Assembly (NCBI GenBank): GCA_002315325.1
Contig: DCGU01000072.1
Coordinates: forward strand, 9,379 to 48,414
Length of the DNA stretch: 39,036 bases
From: Clostridiales bacterium UBA1770
Lineage (GTDB): Bacteria > Bacillota > Clostridia > Oscillospirales > CAG-272
Direction: 5' to 3'
The notes below the pieces were generated by a model. It searched no databases and was not told the DNA's origin. It worked only from the letters and a program-made list of their open reading frames with translations. Positions 25,819 to 33,182 of this stretch are shown here, piece by piece (position 1 is the stretch's first letter; every line of letters starts with the position of its first letter). The translations under genes were made by a program, and so were the position numbers.

Positions 25819-25970
25819 GGCTCCCTCCGGGAGGGAGCTGTCAACTGTAAGTTGACTGAGGGAGCCCTGCGACAAAATAATCTGCAGCGAACAATATGTA
25901 GCGAAACTGATTATTCCGCATGCTCCTTCCGTCATTGCTCCGCAATGCCACCTCCCTCCCGGAGGGAGGC
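25819..25970. repeat. Inverted-repeat element with nested hairpins (MITE-like)
   Basis: Left end: GGCTCCCTC pairs with GAGGGAGCC (25819-25827/25858-25866), enclosing or competing with CTCCCTC/GAGGGAG and GTCAACT/AGTTGAC. Right end, in opposite orientation: CCTCCCTCCCGGAGGGAGG at 25951-25969 next to a small ATTGC/GCAAT hairpin and CTCCTTCC. The ends mirror each other in plan. This is the look of a common intergenic repeat of gut Clostridia. A one-ended relative lies at 31228-31285. Confidence 0.7.
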
Positions 25971-26055
25971 TTTAGAAATGTGCATGATATGTATCATGCG
26001 GTTCCCGTTCTCTTACCGACACGGCCGAAGGAAAAATAGTGCAGAACGCGTAGCG

Positions 26056-26310
26056 GCGGTCTGTGCATTTTTCATCGAGAACAGAAGCCGGATGAAAAAA
26101 TAGTGCAGAATGGACGAAAACCGAGCGTCGCCGTACCCAAGTACGGCAGTCGAAGGTTCTCGTTCATAGCAAAAAACGTTTAAAATAAAATGGAATTTTT
26201 GAACGCAAGTTCAAAAATCATCCATAAAACATAACATCATTATGGCTATCAGCCGAGAAAAAAGCGATGCAGAAACGATAAATTCGTTTTTTGCGGTCTG
26301 TGCATTTTTT
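26056..26310 (-). repeat. Structured ~240-bp repeat, copy B (inverted relative to copy A)
   Basis: Bounded by the 17-mer GCGGTCTGTGCATTTTT at 26056 and again at 26293, the reverse complement of the copy A ends. Hairpins at matching places: 26190-26225 (ATGGA/TCCAT outer, ATTTTTGAAC/GTTCAAAAAT inner, loop GCAA, two-base bulge) and 26130-26147 (GCCGTAC/GTACGGC). Several stem pairs differ from copy A but still pair. It ends 37 bases before the start codon of the GNAT-oxidoreductase fusion. Confidence 0.75.
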
Positions 26311-26347
26311 AACCGGCGTGAGCTAAGCATAAAGGAGAGTACTGCAT

Positions 26348-28303
26348 ATGGCACAACTGAAAATGTATTGGTTCCCCGGCACCTCTTATTGGCGCGGCGA
26401 CCTTCCCGAGGGTTTTTCTTTCTCCAAGTATAACGGCTCCAAGGAGGACCGCCAGGCTTGGTTCGACATTTGTCTGAACGGCCTAGGCAACCCCAGCGAG
26501 GACGTGGAAGAAAAGTTTGCCCGTGAAATCACCACCTGGCCCGATATCAACCCGACGGAAGACGTCAACTTCCTGGACTATAAGGGCTATCACGTGGGTA
26601 CCATCACGGCGTTCGTGTATAAAGAAGAAAACGTCGGCGACGTGCACATGGTTGCTATTCGCTCCGAGTACCGCGGCATGGGCCTGGCAAAGTACCTGTC
26701 CATGGTCGCCCTGGATTCTCTCGTGGCGCGCAAGGTCAAGTTTGTTTCGCTGACCACCAGCGAGGGCCGTATCCCCGCCGTCAAGAGCTACCTGGCAGCC
26801 GGTTTCCTGCCCGTCGAGTACGAGTACGGTATGGAAAGACGCTGGGAAAAGGTGCTGGAAATGTTCGACATGGAAAGCATTCAAATGGTTTACAACGACG
26901 GTACCCCCTATAAGACGATTTACCGCGCTTCCAAGGCGCAGCATCAGGTGGTGCGCGTCGGTGTCGTCGGTGCCGGCCGCGGCCGTACCATGATGAACTA
27001 CTGCAAGTCCGTGGACGACGCCAAACTGGTCGCCATCTGCGACAATTCCCCCGTCGCCATCGAGAACGCACAGCGCGATTACGGTGCCGACGGCGATATC
27101 GCTTTCTACACCGACTACGACAAATTCCTGCAGCACGACCTGGATTTGGTGGTGCTGGCCAACTACGCCAACGCGCACGCCCCCTTTGCCGTCAAGGCAC
27201 TCAAGGCCGGCAAGCACGTGCTGTCCGAAGTGCTGCCCGTGCAGTGCATGAAGGAAGCCGTTGAACTGGTCGAGGCCGTCGAGTCCACCGGCAAGATTTA
27301 CGCTTACGCTGAAAACTACTGCTTTATGGCAGCGCCCAAAAAGATCCGTAACGAGCGTATCTTGGGCCACCTGGGCACTTTCGAGTACGGTGAAGGCGAG
27401 TATATGCATAACTGCGAACCCGGCTGGGCAGGGCTCACCCACGGCGGTGACCCTGAGCACTGGCGCAACACCATGTCCGCCTTCTTCTATTGCACGCACT
27501 CTTTGGGCCCGCTGATTCACATCGCCGGCCAGCGCCCCGTTTCCGTCGTCGGTTTCGAGGGCCCGTTCAATAAGCGTATGGAACGTATGGGTGCCAAGGC
27601 AGGCCCCTACGGTCTGGAAATCGTCACGCTGGAATCCGGTGCCATCTTAAAGTCCCTGCACGGTGTCGGCCCGTCCAAAAACTCCATTTGGTACTCCGTC
27701 TACGGTTCGCTCGGCCGCTACGAATCCTCTCGTGAGGATGCGTCCTGCGATATCGCCGATAAGAGCCGCGGCGGCGTCAATACGCTGTACGCCAACATGG
27801 ATAAGTACGAGGGCGAAAACCACTGGAACCCCCGCCTGAAAGAGAATGAGGATGCCCTGACCGATCAGGCAACGGCGTCCGGTCACGGCGGTTCCGACTA
27901 CTATATCATGTACAATATGATCGAGGCCATCAAGGGCAACGGCAACCACGACATCATCGATGTGTACGAGGCGTTGGATATGTTCCTGCCCGGCTTGTTT
28001 GCCTACCGTTCCGCCCGTGCCGGCAACGTTTCCATGGACATCCCGAACCTGCGCGATAAGGCAGAGCGCGACAAGTGGCGCAACGATACCGAGTGCACCG
28101 ACCCTGCCGTTGCAGGCGATATGCTGATTCCCAGCTACTCCAAGGGCAACCCCGAGATCCCGGCCGAGAACTACGCCAAGCACAAGGCAACCGTGGACCA
28201 AAGACGTGCCGATGAAGTCAAACGCCACGAGGACGAGGACGCAGCCAAGGCCCGCGTGGAGGAAGCCCGCGCCGCCGTCGCCGCACATAAGGCAAAGAAA
28301 TAA
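26348..28303 (+). CDS. GNAT acetyltransferase fused to Gfo/Idh/MocA oxidoreductase
   Basis: 651 residues, strong AAAGGAGAG upstream. Residues 1-185 are a GNAT N-acetyltransferase domain, with the acetyl-CoA loop in AIRSEYRGMGLAKYLS (103-118) and AVKSYLAAGF (144-153). Residues 200-600 are a Gfo/Idh/MocA NAD(P)-dependent oxidoreductase: Rossmann GVVGAGRGR at 205-213, ICDNSP, and a C-terminal substrate domain. The usual EKP motif after the second nucleotide strand is changed (AGKHVLSEVLPVQ, about 292-304). The last 50 residues are a charged Lys/Glu/Ala helix. The pair of activities suggests a route that oxidises or reduces and acetylates the same sugar or amino sugar (inference). Monocistronic, with a strong terminator. 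Confidence 0.9.
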   Translation: MAQLKMYWFPGTSYWRGDLPEGFSFSKYNGSKEDRQAWFDICLNGLGNPSEDVEEKFAREITTWPDINPTEDVNFLDYKGYHVGTITAFVYKEENVGDVHMVAIRSEYRGMGLAKYLSMVALDSLVARKVKFVSLTTSEGRIPAVKSYLAAGFLPVEYEYGMERRWEKVLEMFDMESIQMVYNDGTPYKTIYRASKAQHQVVRVGVVGAGRGRTMMNYCKSVDDAKLVAICDNSPVAIENAQRDYGADGDIAFYTDYDKFLQHDLDLVVLANYANAHAPFAVKALKAGKHVLSEVLPVQCMKEAVELVEAVESTGKIYAYAENYCFMAAPKKIRNERILGHLGTFEYGEGEYMHNCEPGWAGLTHGGDPEHWRNTMSAFFYCTHSLGPLIHIAGQRPVSVVGFEGPFNKRMERMGAKAGPYGLEIVTLESGAILKSLHGVGPSKNSIWYSVYGSLGRYESSREDASCDIADKSRGGVNTLYANMDKYEGENHWNPRLKENEDALTDQATASGHGGSDYYIMYNMIEAIKGNGNHDIIDVYEALDMFLPGLFAYRSARAGNVSMDIPNLRDKAERDKWRNDTECTDPAVAGDMLIPSYSKGNPEIPAENYAKHKATVDQRRADEVKRHEDEDAAKARVEEARAAVAAHKAKK

Positions 28304-28323
28304 GAAGTAATACCCATGGCAAT

Positions 28324-28368
28324 AAAGCCCGAAAACCGCCTGCATGCGCGGTTTTCGGGCTTTTTCTC
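28324..28368 (+). terminator. Intrinsic terminator of the GNAT-oxidoreductase gene
   Basis: A 16-bp stem (28324-28339 with 28348-28363; arms begin AAAGCCCGAAAACC) closes a small CTGCATGC-type loop and is followed by TTTTTCTCTT. It lies 21 bases after the stop. Confidence 0.93.
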
Positions 28369-28397
28369 TTGTATAGGACGTCAATGCAGCCGGTATT

Positions 28398-28496
28398 CCC
28401 GTAAAAATGTGTAAAATCCATCCGGAAAAACTTGAAAAAATGTGTAAAAGAGACATCAAAAAACTTGTAAAAATGTGTTACACGTGCCGGTGTTGT
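28398..28496. repeat. 33-bp tandem repeat, three units
   Basis: Units start at 28398, 28431 and 28464 and share AAAAATGTGT. They are related in core (AAATGTG) to the 32-bp array just downstream but have a different period and sequence between cores. Confidence 0.7.
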
Positions 28497-28510
28497 GTGT
28501 CTGCCTACGT

Positions 28511-28638
28511 TAATTCCCTCATGAAATGTGTTAAAACGTCTGTAATTCGCTCATAAAATGTGAAAATCACGCAATAATTCGCTCATAAAATGTGTAAAAT
28601 GCAGAATAATTCGCTCATGAAATGTGAAAATCGGATTG
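28511..28638 (+). repeat. 32-bp direct repeat array, four units plus a fifth in the promoter
   Basis: Units start at 28511, 28543, 28575 and 28607, exactly 32 bases apart, with the shared core TAATTCGCTCATAAAATGTG. A degenerate fifth unit continues in phase at 28639 (TTCGCACGTGATTTGTG) and contains the spacer and -10 box of the promoter at 28636-28664. No spacers and no cas genes, so not CRISPR. Three helical turns per unit suggests a cooperative protein-binding array controlling the ATPase gene. Confidence 0.85.
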
Positions 28639-28664
28639 ACATTCGCACGTGATTTGTGTATAAT
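28636..28664 (+). promoter_or_regulatory. Perfect-consensus promoter of DUF4143 ATPase 1
   Basis: TTGACA (28636-28641), 17-nt spacer, TATAAT (28659-28664). It is embedded at the downstream edge of the 32-bp repeat array, so any protein bound to the array would compete with RNA polymerase. Leader about 28 bases. Confidence 0.92.
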
Positions 28665-28698
28665 GGGTAACGATAAAGTATGCGGGAGGACGTTTCGT

Positions 28699-30048
28699 AT
28701 GTATTTGAAAAGAAAAGCAGACGGGTTCTTGGCGGAATGGAAGGCTGACCAAACCAGGAAACCGCTCATAATTAAAGGCAGTCGCCAAATCGGCAAAACG
28801 GCGTCCATCTTGAAATTTGCTTCGGCAAATTATGAAAACGTCATTGAGATTAATTTCGTCCGTGATGAAAAGTATAAAGGGATTATTGCAGACGGCTATG
28901 AGACAGCAGATATTATTAAGAACATTTCTTTAATTGACCCGTCAAAAAAGTTTGTACCGCATAAAACGCTGCTCTTTTTTGACGAAATAACAGAATTCCC
29001 GGAAATCGCCACGGCTCTAAAGTTTTTCTGCCTTGACGGTCGATTTGACGTGATTTGCAGTGGGTCAATGCTCGGGGTAAACTATAAAAAAATAGAAAGC
29101 AACAGTGTAGGGTATAAAACTGACTTCGAGATGCATTCCATGGATTTTGAGGAGTTTTTGTGGGCAAAGGGGTATGACGACAGCACAATTGCAAACCTGC
29201 TTTTCCACATGAAGGAATGTAAACCGTTCAGTGAGCTGGAAATGAAAGTATTTCACGCGCTCTTTCTTGAGTTTAATATAATCGGCGGTATGCCGGCTGT
29301 TGTTCGGGAGTATATCGAGCGCAACACGTTTGAGGGGTCTCTTGATACGCAAAAGCAACTGGTGGCTGACTATAAAGAAGATATTCGCAAGTACGCATAC
29401 GGCGTGGACCAAACGCGGATAATCAACGTGTTCAATCGTGTTGCGCCGCAACTTGCAAAAGAAAATAAAAAATTTCAGATATCGAAAGTGGCGTCAGGTG
29501 CAAGATTCAGGGATTATCGCGGTTGTGCGGAATGGTTGGCTGACGCCGGCATGGTAAATATTTGCTATTGTTTGGAATTCCCGGAGTTGCCGCTTGGCGG
29601 GAATTACGATGCGGATACTTTCAAGTTGTATTTTGCCGATACGGGTTTACTGGTATCCATGTTGGATGAAGAGTCGCAGGATGATCTCCGTGCTAATAAA
29701 AATTTGGGCGTTTATAAGGGCGCTCTTTATGAAAATATGGTTGGTGAAGCCCTTGTCAAACAAGGGTATAAATTGTACTATTATATGAAAGATGATTCAT
29801 CGTTGGAAGAGGATTTCTTTATCCGTTCGGCTGCGTCTTTAATCCCTGTTGAGGTTAAAGCCAACAGCGGTCGTGCAAAATCTATGAAAACGCTGATTAC
29901 TTCAGATCGTTATCCGGATATCCGATATGGTTTTAAATTTACAAAGAACAATATCGGGCATGAGGATTGCGTATATACTTTCCCGTACTTTTGTGCATTC
30001 CTTTTAAAGAGATTTATGACCTCGTTTCGGGCAGAAGAAGAAAATTAA
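28699..30048 (+). CDS. AAA+ ATPase with DUF4143 domain (1)
   Basis: 449 residues from ATG 28699, with GGGAGGA 8 bases upstream. Walker A GSRQIGKT at 27-34, Walker B LLFFDE ending D95-E96, then a sensor CSGSMLG segment. The C-terminal DUF4143 part has a PD-(D/E)XK-like core: LEEDFFIRSAASLIPVEVKA (E-D then E-V-K). The family (AAA_14 plus DUF4143) is abundant and poorly understood in gut anaerobes and archaea; nuclease or defence roles have been suggested but not settled. Preceded by a dedicated 32-bp repeat array overlapping its promoter. No clear terminator follows. One of three family members in this window, the most divergent of them (GSRQIGKT versus GIRRCGKS). Confidence 0.9.
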   Translation: MYLKRKADGFLAEWKADQTRKPLIIKGSRQIGKTASILKFASANYENVIEINFVRDEKYKGIIADGYETADIIKNISLIDPSKKFVPHKTLLFFDEITEFPEIATALKFFCLDGRFDVICSGSMLGVNYKKIESNSVGYKTDFEMHSMDFEEFLWAKGYDDSTIANLLFHMKECKPFSELEMKVFHALFLEFNIIGGMPAVVREYIERNTFEGSLDTQKQLVADYKEDIRKYAYGVDQTRIINVFNRVAPQLAKENKKFQISKVASGARFRDYRGCAEWLADAGMVNICYCLEFPELPLGGNYDADTFKLYFADTGLLVSMLDEESQDDLRANKNLGVYKGALYENMVGEALVKQGYKLYYYMKDDSSLEEDFFIRSAASLIPVEVKANSGRAKSMKTLITSDRYPDIRYGFKFTKNNIGHEDCVYTFPYFCAFLLKRFMTSFRAEEEN

Positions 30049-30152
30049 GGAGATGGGGATTGTGCAAGAAATTAAGTGAAACTTGCAGATACGACACGGT
30101 CAGTCGGACCGGCACTTTGCGGAAAATGGTTGATGAACGTTGTATGATTTTA
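30049..30152. other. Short gap between DUF4143 ATPase 1 and DegV
   Basis: About 175 bases between the two genes. Apart from the promoter in its right part I see no gene, strong hairpin or repeat. Confidence 0.5.
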
Positions 30153-30180
30153 TTTTCATTTTAAGAAATTGTAGTATAAT
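30153..30180 (+). promoter_or_regulatory. Probable promoter of the DegV gene
   Basis: TATAAT at 30175-30180, with TTTTCA (30153-30158) 16 bases upstream as a weak -35 box. Leader about 38 bases. Confidence 0.6.
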
Positions 30181-30224
30181 ATAGCAGTGAGGATGCAAAG
30201 GACTCGCGGAAGGAGGACCTTTTT

Positions 30225-31103
30225 ATGAAACAATTTACGATTATCACGGACAGCTGCTGCAGCCTGAATGCGGCGGAAGTGGCGGCAAACGGTATTGTTG
30301 TGCTTCCGCTGTCCTTTACGATAGACGGGCAAACCTATGCCGACACGCCGGACCACGTAGCACTTGCTCCGGAAGCTTTTTTCGATAAAATCAAGGCGGG
30401 ACTGGACTGCAACACGTCGGCCGTCAATACTGAACAGTTCAAAACCGCCATGCGAAAAGAATTGGATGCGGGCCATGACGTGCTGTGCATCAGCTTTTCG
30501 TCGGCGCTGTCCTGTACCTATCAGAATGCCTGCGTCGCCGCAAAAGAACTGCAGGCAGAATACCCCGACGCCAAGATTATCACCGTGGATTCATTGTGCG
30601 CCTGCCGCGGACTGGGTATGCTCATCACCATGACGGTGGAGGAGCAGAGAAAGAACGGCTGGGATATCGACCAAACGGCTGCCTACGTGCTGCGGGAACG
30701 CGACCACGTGGGGCATTGGTTCTTTGTGGACGACCTGCATCATTTGCACCGCGGCGGCCGCGTGAGCAAACTCGCCGCCGTTGCCGGCAGCGTGTTGGGC
30801 ATCAAGCCCGTTATGCACTGCGATGCCGAGGGTAAATTGACCCCCGTGGAAAAGGCGCGCGGTGTCAACGGCGCCATGCGTGCGCTTGTGGATAAAATGA
30901 AAGAGTTATGCACCACGCTTGATAAAAACCAGACTGTGTTCATTTGCCACGCCAACTGTATGCAGTACGTGCAAAAGCTGATGCAGTGCCTCAAAGAGGA
31001 ACTCGGCATCACCGACGTGCGCGCCGACTTTATCTGCCCCGTCATCGGTGCCCACACCGGCTGCGGCACGCTGGGCCTGTTCTTCAAATGCAAGAGCAGA
31101 TGA
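30225..31103 (+). CDS. DegV family fatty-acid-binding protein
   Basis: 292 residues, ribosome binding site GGAAGGAGG 8 bases upstream. The N-terminus ITDSCCSLN and TSAVNTEQF near residue 65 are the two DegV fatty-acid pocket segments (usually DS-x-x-DL and TSQP-x-x-x-x-F), then LSCTYQNA (compare LSGTYQSA) and HRGGRVSK near 180. DegV/FakB proteins bind an acyl chain; FakB proteins hand fatty acids to the kinase FakA for phospholipid synthesis. No fakA is nearby. Monocistronic with a strong terminator. Confidence 0.93.
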   Translation: MKQFTIITDSCCSLNAAEVAANGIVVLPLSFTIDGQTYADTPDHVALAPEAFFDKIKAGLDCNTSAVNTEQFKTAMRKELDAGHDVLCISFSSALSCTYQNACVAAKELQAEYPDAKIITVDSLCACRGLGMLITMTVEEQRKNGWDIDQTAAYVLRERDHVGHWFFVDDLHHLHRGGRVSKLAAVAGSVLGIKPVMHCDAEGKLTPVEKARGVNGAMRALVDKMKELCTTLDKNQTVFICHANCMQYVQKLMQCLKEELGITDVRADFICPVIGAHTGCGTLGLFFKCKSR

Positions 31104-31134
31104 AGCTGACGCAGTGAAATAAATCCCTGGCGCT

Positions 31135-31172
31135 AAAAAGACCGAACTGTTTTTTGCAGTTCGGTCTTTTGT
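31135..31172 (+). terminator. Intrinsic terminator of the DegV gene
   Basis: A 14-bp stem AAAAGACCGAACTG (31136-31149) with CAGTTCGGTCTTTT (31157-31170). The same stem sequence recurs at 38943-38978. Confidence 0.9.
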
Positions 31173-31227
31173 TGATCTGCCGCAGGCAGAGCAGGGGGAT
31201 TGTGCAGCAGGCCCGTGGTGAGTCTCC

Positions 31228-31285
31228 CGTTCCCCAAGCCTCCATCGGGGAGGGAGGGGGACCGCGTTAGCGGTGGAAGGAGTTC
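31228..31285 (+). repeat. One-ended relative of the 25.8-kb inverted-repeat element
   Basis: AAGCCTCC, GGGGAGGGAGG, a small ACCGC/GCGGT hairpin and GGAAGGAG follow in the same order as in the right end of the element at 25819-25970 (read on its minus strand). The opposite end is not seen. Confidence 0.5.
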
Positions 31286-31301
31286 TCCGTCCTCTATCCG
31301 T

Positions 31302-31700
31302 GGCAATGAACTTAAAAGGCGCTCCGCCATAGGCGGAACAGTGGGATTGCGTCAGCAAGACCGGAGGCGCGCTTTTTTTGGTAGCAATGAACCTTAAAAG
31401 GCCGCCTTGTGTAGAAGTGAAGCCCGCAAGCGGGCGCATGTTCGCTACGCTCTCTATGCAGGGCTGGATTCGCGAAGCGAAGACTGAGGGATTGTCTCCG
31501 TGGCAATGAACTTAAAAGGCGCTCCGCCATAGGCGGAGCACAAATCTGCCAAAGGCAGATTGGGAGTTGTTCTCTTCTATGGCAATGAACCTTAAAAGGC
31601 CGCCTTGTGTAAAGGGGGCTGGATTTGCCTCGTAGAGAGCGTAGCGAACACGTGCGCACTTGTACGCTGGAAGCTAAAGACTGAGGGATTGTACCCCAAA
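31302..31700 (+). repeat. Two ~200-bp tandem repeat units
   Basis: Unit 1 starts at 31302 and unit 2 at 31502 with the same GGCAATGAACTTAAAAGGC and GCTCCGCCATAGGCGGA. Within each, a second subunit begins with GCAATGAACCTTAAAAGGCC (31384 and 31582). Both end in AGACTGAGGGATTGT. The interiors differ in hairpins (for example CTGCCAAAGGCAG in unit 2). The whole 31172-31767 gap has no credible gene; open frames on either strand have no start signals. Confidence 0.7.
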
Positions 31701-31768
31701 CAATTTAAATAAATATTATTTCATCCACCGCACGATGACACGCGCTAACCATAGCCCTTCTTTTGTTT

Positions 31769-31820
31769 TCTCCTAACCATTGCAATTATCTCCTAATTAT
31801 GATAAAATATTAGGAGAAAA
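31769..31820 (+). promoter_or_regulatory. Fic promoter with palindromic operator (copy 1)
   Basis: TTGCAA (31780-31785), 17-nt spacer, TAAAAT (31803-31808). The same stretch contains three CTCCTAA motifs: two direct (31770 and 31790) and one inverted (ATTAGGAG, ending 31815), making a TCTCCTAAT/ATTAGGAGA palindrome over the -10 box. A near-identical copy lies after the Fic gene at 32932-32984. The Fic protein ends in a winged-helix domain, so autoregulation is plausible. Confidence 0.75.
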
Positions 31821-31832
31821 GGCGGTGATAAT

Positions 31833-32879
31833 GTGAGAACGTTTAATTATAAGTATTTGGAAAATAAAACGTGGGACAATGAAATCATGGGATTATTGTC
31901 CTTTATTCACGAGGCGCGCGGTAAACAGGCACTATACGTAAAACAAAAACCGTCGGAATTGGAAAAGCTCGTTGAAATTGCAAAAATTCAGAGTACGGAA
32001 GCCAGTAACGCCATTGAAGGTATAAGGACGACGAATACCAGACTTAAGCAATTGATGAGTGATAAGACCATACCGCACAATCGTGATGAAAAAGAAATTG
32101 CCGGGTATCGTGATGCGTTGAACGTGGTGCACGAAAGTTTTGCGTATATTCCGCTCCAAGTCAACTATATTTTGCAATTACACGGTATGCTCCTCTCGCA
32201 AACGGATACGGGGTACGGCGGGCATTTCAAAAACGTGCAAAATTATATCAGTGCAACGGATAACACCGGGAACTGTATCACACTTTTTACACCGCTCAGC
32301 CCTTTTGAAACACCGTTGGCTATGGAGAATCTTTGTAATGAATATAACCGTATTATCGGAGAAGGGAAAATCGATCCATTGTTGGTCATTCCGATTTTTA
32401 TTCACGATTTTTTGTGTATTCACCCCTTCATCGATGGGAACGGCAGAATGAGCCGTCTTTTGACGACACTGTTGTTATACCGAAATGGGTATGACGTGGG
32501 GCGTTATATTTCATTGGAGGCCAAAATAGCCAAAAACAAGGATGCATATTATGACGCATTGTATGCTTCGCAACAGAATTGGCATGAGGAAAAAGATGAC
32601 CCGGTACCATTTATCAAGTATTTGCTTGGGACGATTGTTGCGGCTTATAAGGATTTAGAAAATCGGGTCAGTTTGGTATCCGACGCAGAGAGCAGCGAAG
32701 ATATCGTGCGAAATGCCGTACAAAATATGATAGGCAAATTTACCAAGTCAGATTTGCGGATGCTGATTCCGTCCGTCGGCGAAAAAACGCTGGAACTGTA
32801 CGTTAAGAGACTGTGCGATAAAGGTGAAATAGAAAAGCACGGTACCGGTAGGTCCACGTATTACGTGCGATTAAAATAA
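31833..32879 (+). CDS. Fic family protein with N-terminal inhibitory motif and C-terminal winged helix
   Basis: 348 residues from GTG 31833 (AAGGCGGTG upstream). Fic motif HPFIDGNGRMSR at 197-208, complete with catalytic His197. S58-N-A-I-E62-G63 fits the (S/T)xxxE(G/N) inhibitory helix that blocks ATP binding in self-inhibited (class II) Fic proteins. Residues 290-348 (KFTKSDLRMLI ... LCDKGEIEKHGTGRSTYY) form a winged-helix domain. Fic enzymes usually transfer AMP to hydroxyl groups of target proteins. The gene is bounded on both sides by copies of the CTCCTAA palindrome and has its own terminator, so it looks like a self-contained cassette. Target unknown. Confidence 0.93.
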   Translation: MRTFNYKYLENKTWDNEIMGLLSFIHEARGKQALYVKQKPSELEKLVEIAKIQSTEASNAIEGIRTTNTRLKQLMSDKTIPHNRDEKEIAGYRDALNVVHESFAYIPLQVNYILQLHGMLLSQTDTGYGGHFKNVQNYISATDNTGNCITLFTPLSPFETPLAMENLCNEYNRIIGEGKIDPLLVIPIFIHDFLCIHPFIDGNGRMSRLLTTLLLYRNGYDVGRYISLEAKIAKNKDAYYDALYASQQNWHEEKDDPVPFIKYLLGTIVAAYKDLENRVSLVSDAESSEDIVRNAVQNMIGKFTKSDLRMLIPSVGEKTLELYVKRLCDKGEIEKHGTGRSTYYVRLK

Positions 32880-32886
32880 CATAAAT

Positions 32887-32920
32887 AAAACAGAGGCACC
32901 AAACGGCGCCTCTGTTTTGC
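32887..32920 (+). terminator. Intrinsic terminator of the Fic gene
   Basis: An 11-bp stem AAAACAGAGGC (32887-32897) with GCCTCTGTTTT (32908-32918), loop ACCAAACGGC. It begins 8 bases after the stop. Confidence 0.88.
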
Positions 32921-32931
32921 TGTACAGACGT

Positions 32932-32984
32932 TTCTCCTACCCGTTGCAATTATCTCCTAAAAACGAGCTGTTTTTAGGAGAAAA
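32932..32984 (+). repeat. Fic-type operator, copy 2
   Basis: TTTCTCCTAC, then TTGCAATTATCTCCTAA as in copy 1, then a 12-bp hairpin TCTCCTAAAAAC/GTTTTTAGGAGA with loop GAGCT. Palindrome arms differ from copy 1 but still pair. The -10 box of copy 1 is not conserved, so it may no longer be a promoter. Confidence 0.75.
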
Positions 32985-33047
32985 ATGGCTATGGCGCCGG
33001 ACCCTTTGCCAATTGAACGAAGAATTGCATCATTTATCGTCAAATGA
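32985..33047 (+). pseudogene. Possible 20-codon remnant after operator copy 2
   Basis: ATG 32985 follows the AGGAGAAAA of operator copy 2, in the same arrangement as the Fic start region, and opens a 20-codon frame (MAMAPDPLPIERRIASFIVK) that ends inside the next terminator hairpin. It could be the leftover start of a gene once controlled by copy 2, or a leader peptide. No family recognised. Confidence 0.3.
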
Positions 33048-33059
33048 TGCAATTCTTTT
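33021..33059 (+). terminator. Intrinsic terminator-like hairpin
   Basis: A perfect 15-bp stem (33021-33035 with 33042-33056), loop ATCGTC, followed by TTTTG. It isolates the Fic cassette from the GH28-like gene. Confidence 0.85.
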
Positions 33060-33113
33060 GTGTGTGATGCAGATAAAGACGGTTCCGCCTTGGGCGTTCA
33101 CCCCATTCCTCCC

Positions 33114-33142
33114 TTGCCATTCCCGCAGCGGCGTGTTATAAT
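33114..33142 (+). promoter_or_regulatory. Sigma-A promoter of the GH28-like gene
   Basis: TTGCCA (33114-33119), 17-nt spacer, TATAAT (33137-33142). Leader about 34 bases. Confidence 0.85.
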
Positions 33143-33182
33143 GGCGATAATAAACAACGGTATTATCAACGGAGGAAAACCC

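Noticed and set aside
25819..26310. Insertion sequence
   Set aside because: Inverted and direct repeats are present but no transposase frame exists inside; at most non-autonomous elements.
28398..28638. CRISPR array
   Set aside because: Units follow each other without unique spacers and no cas genes are present; a direct tandem array next to a promoter fits better.
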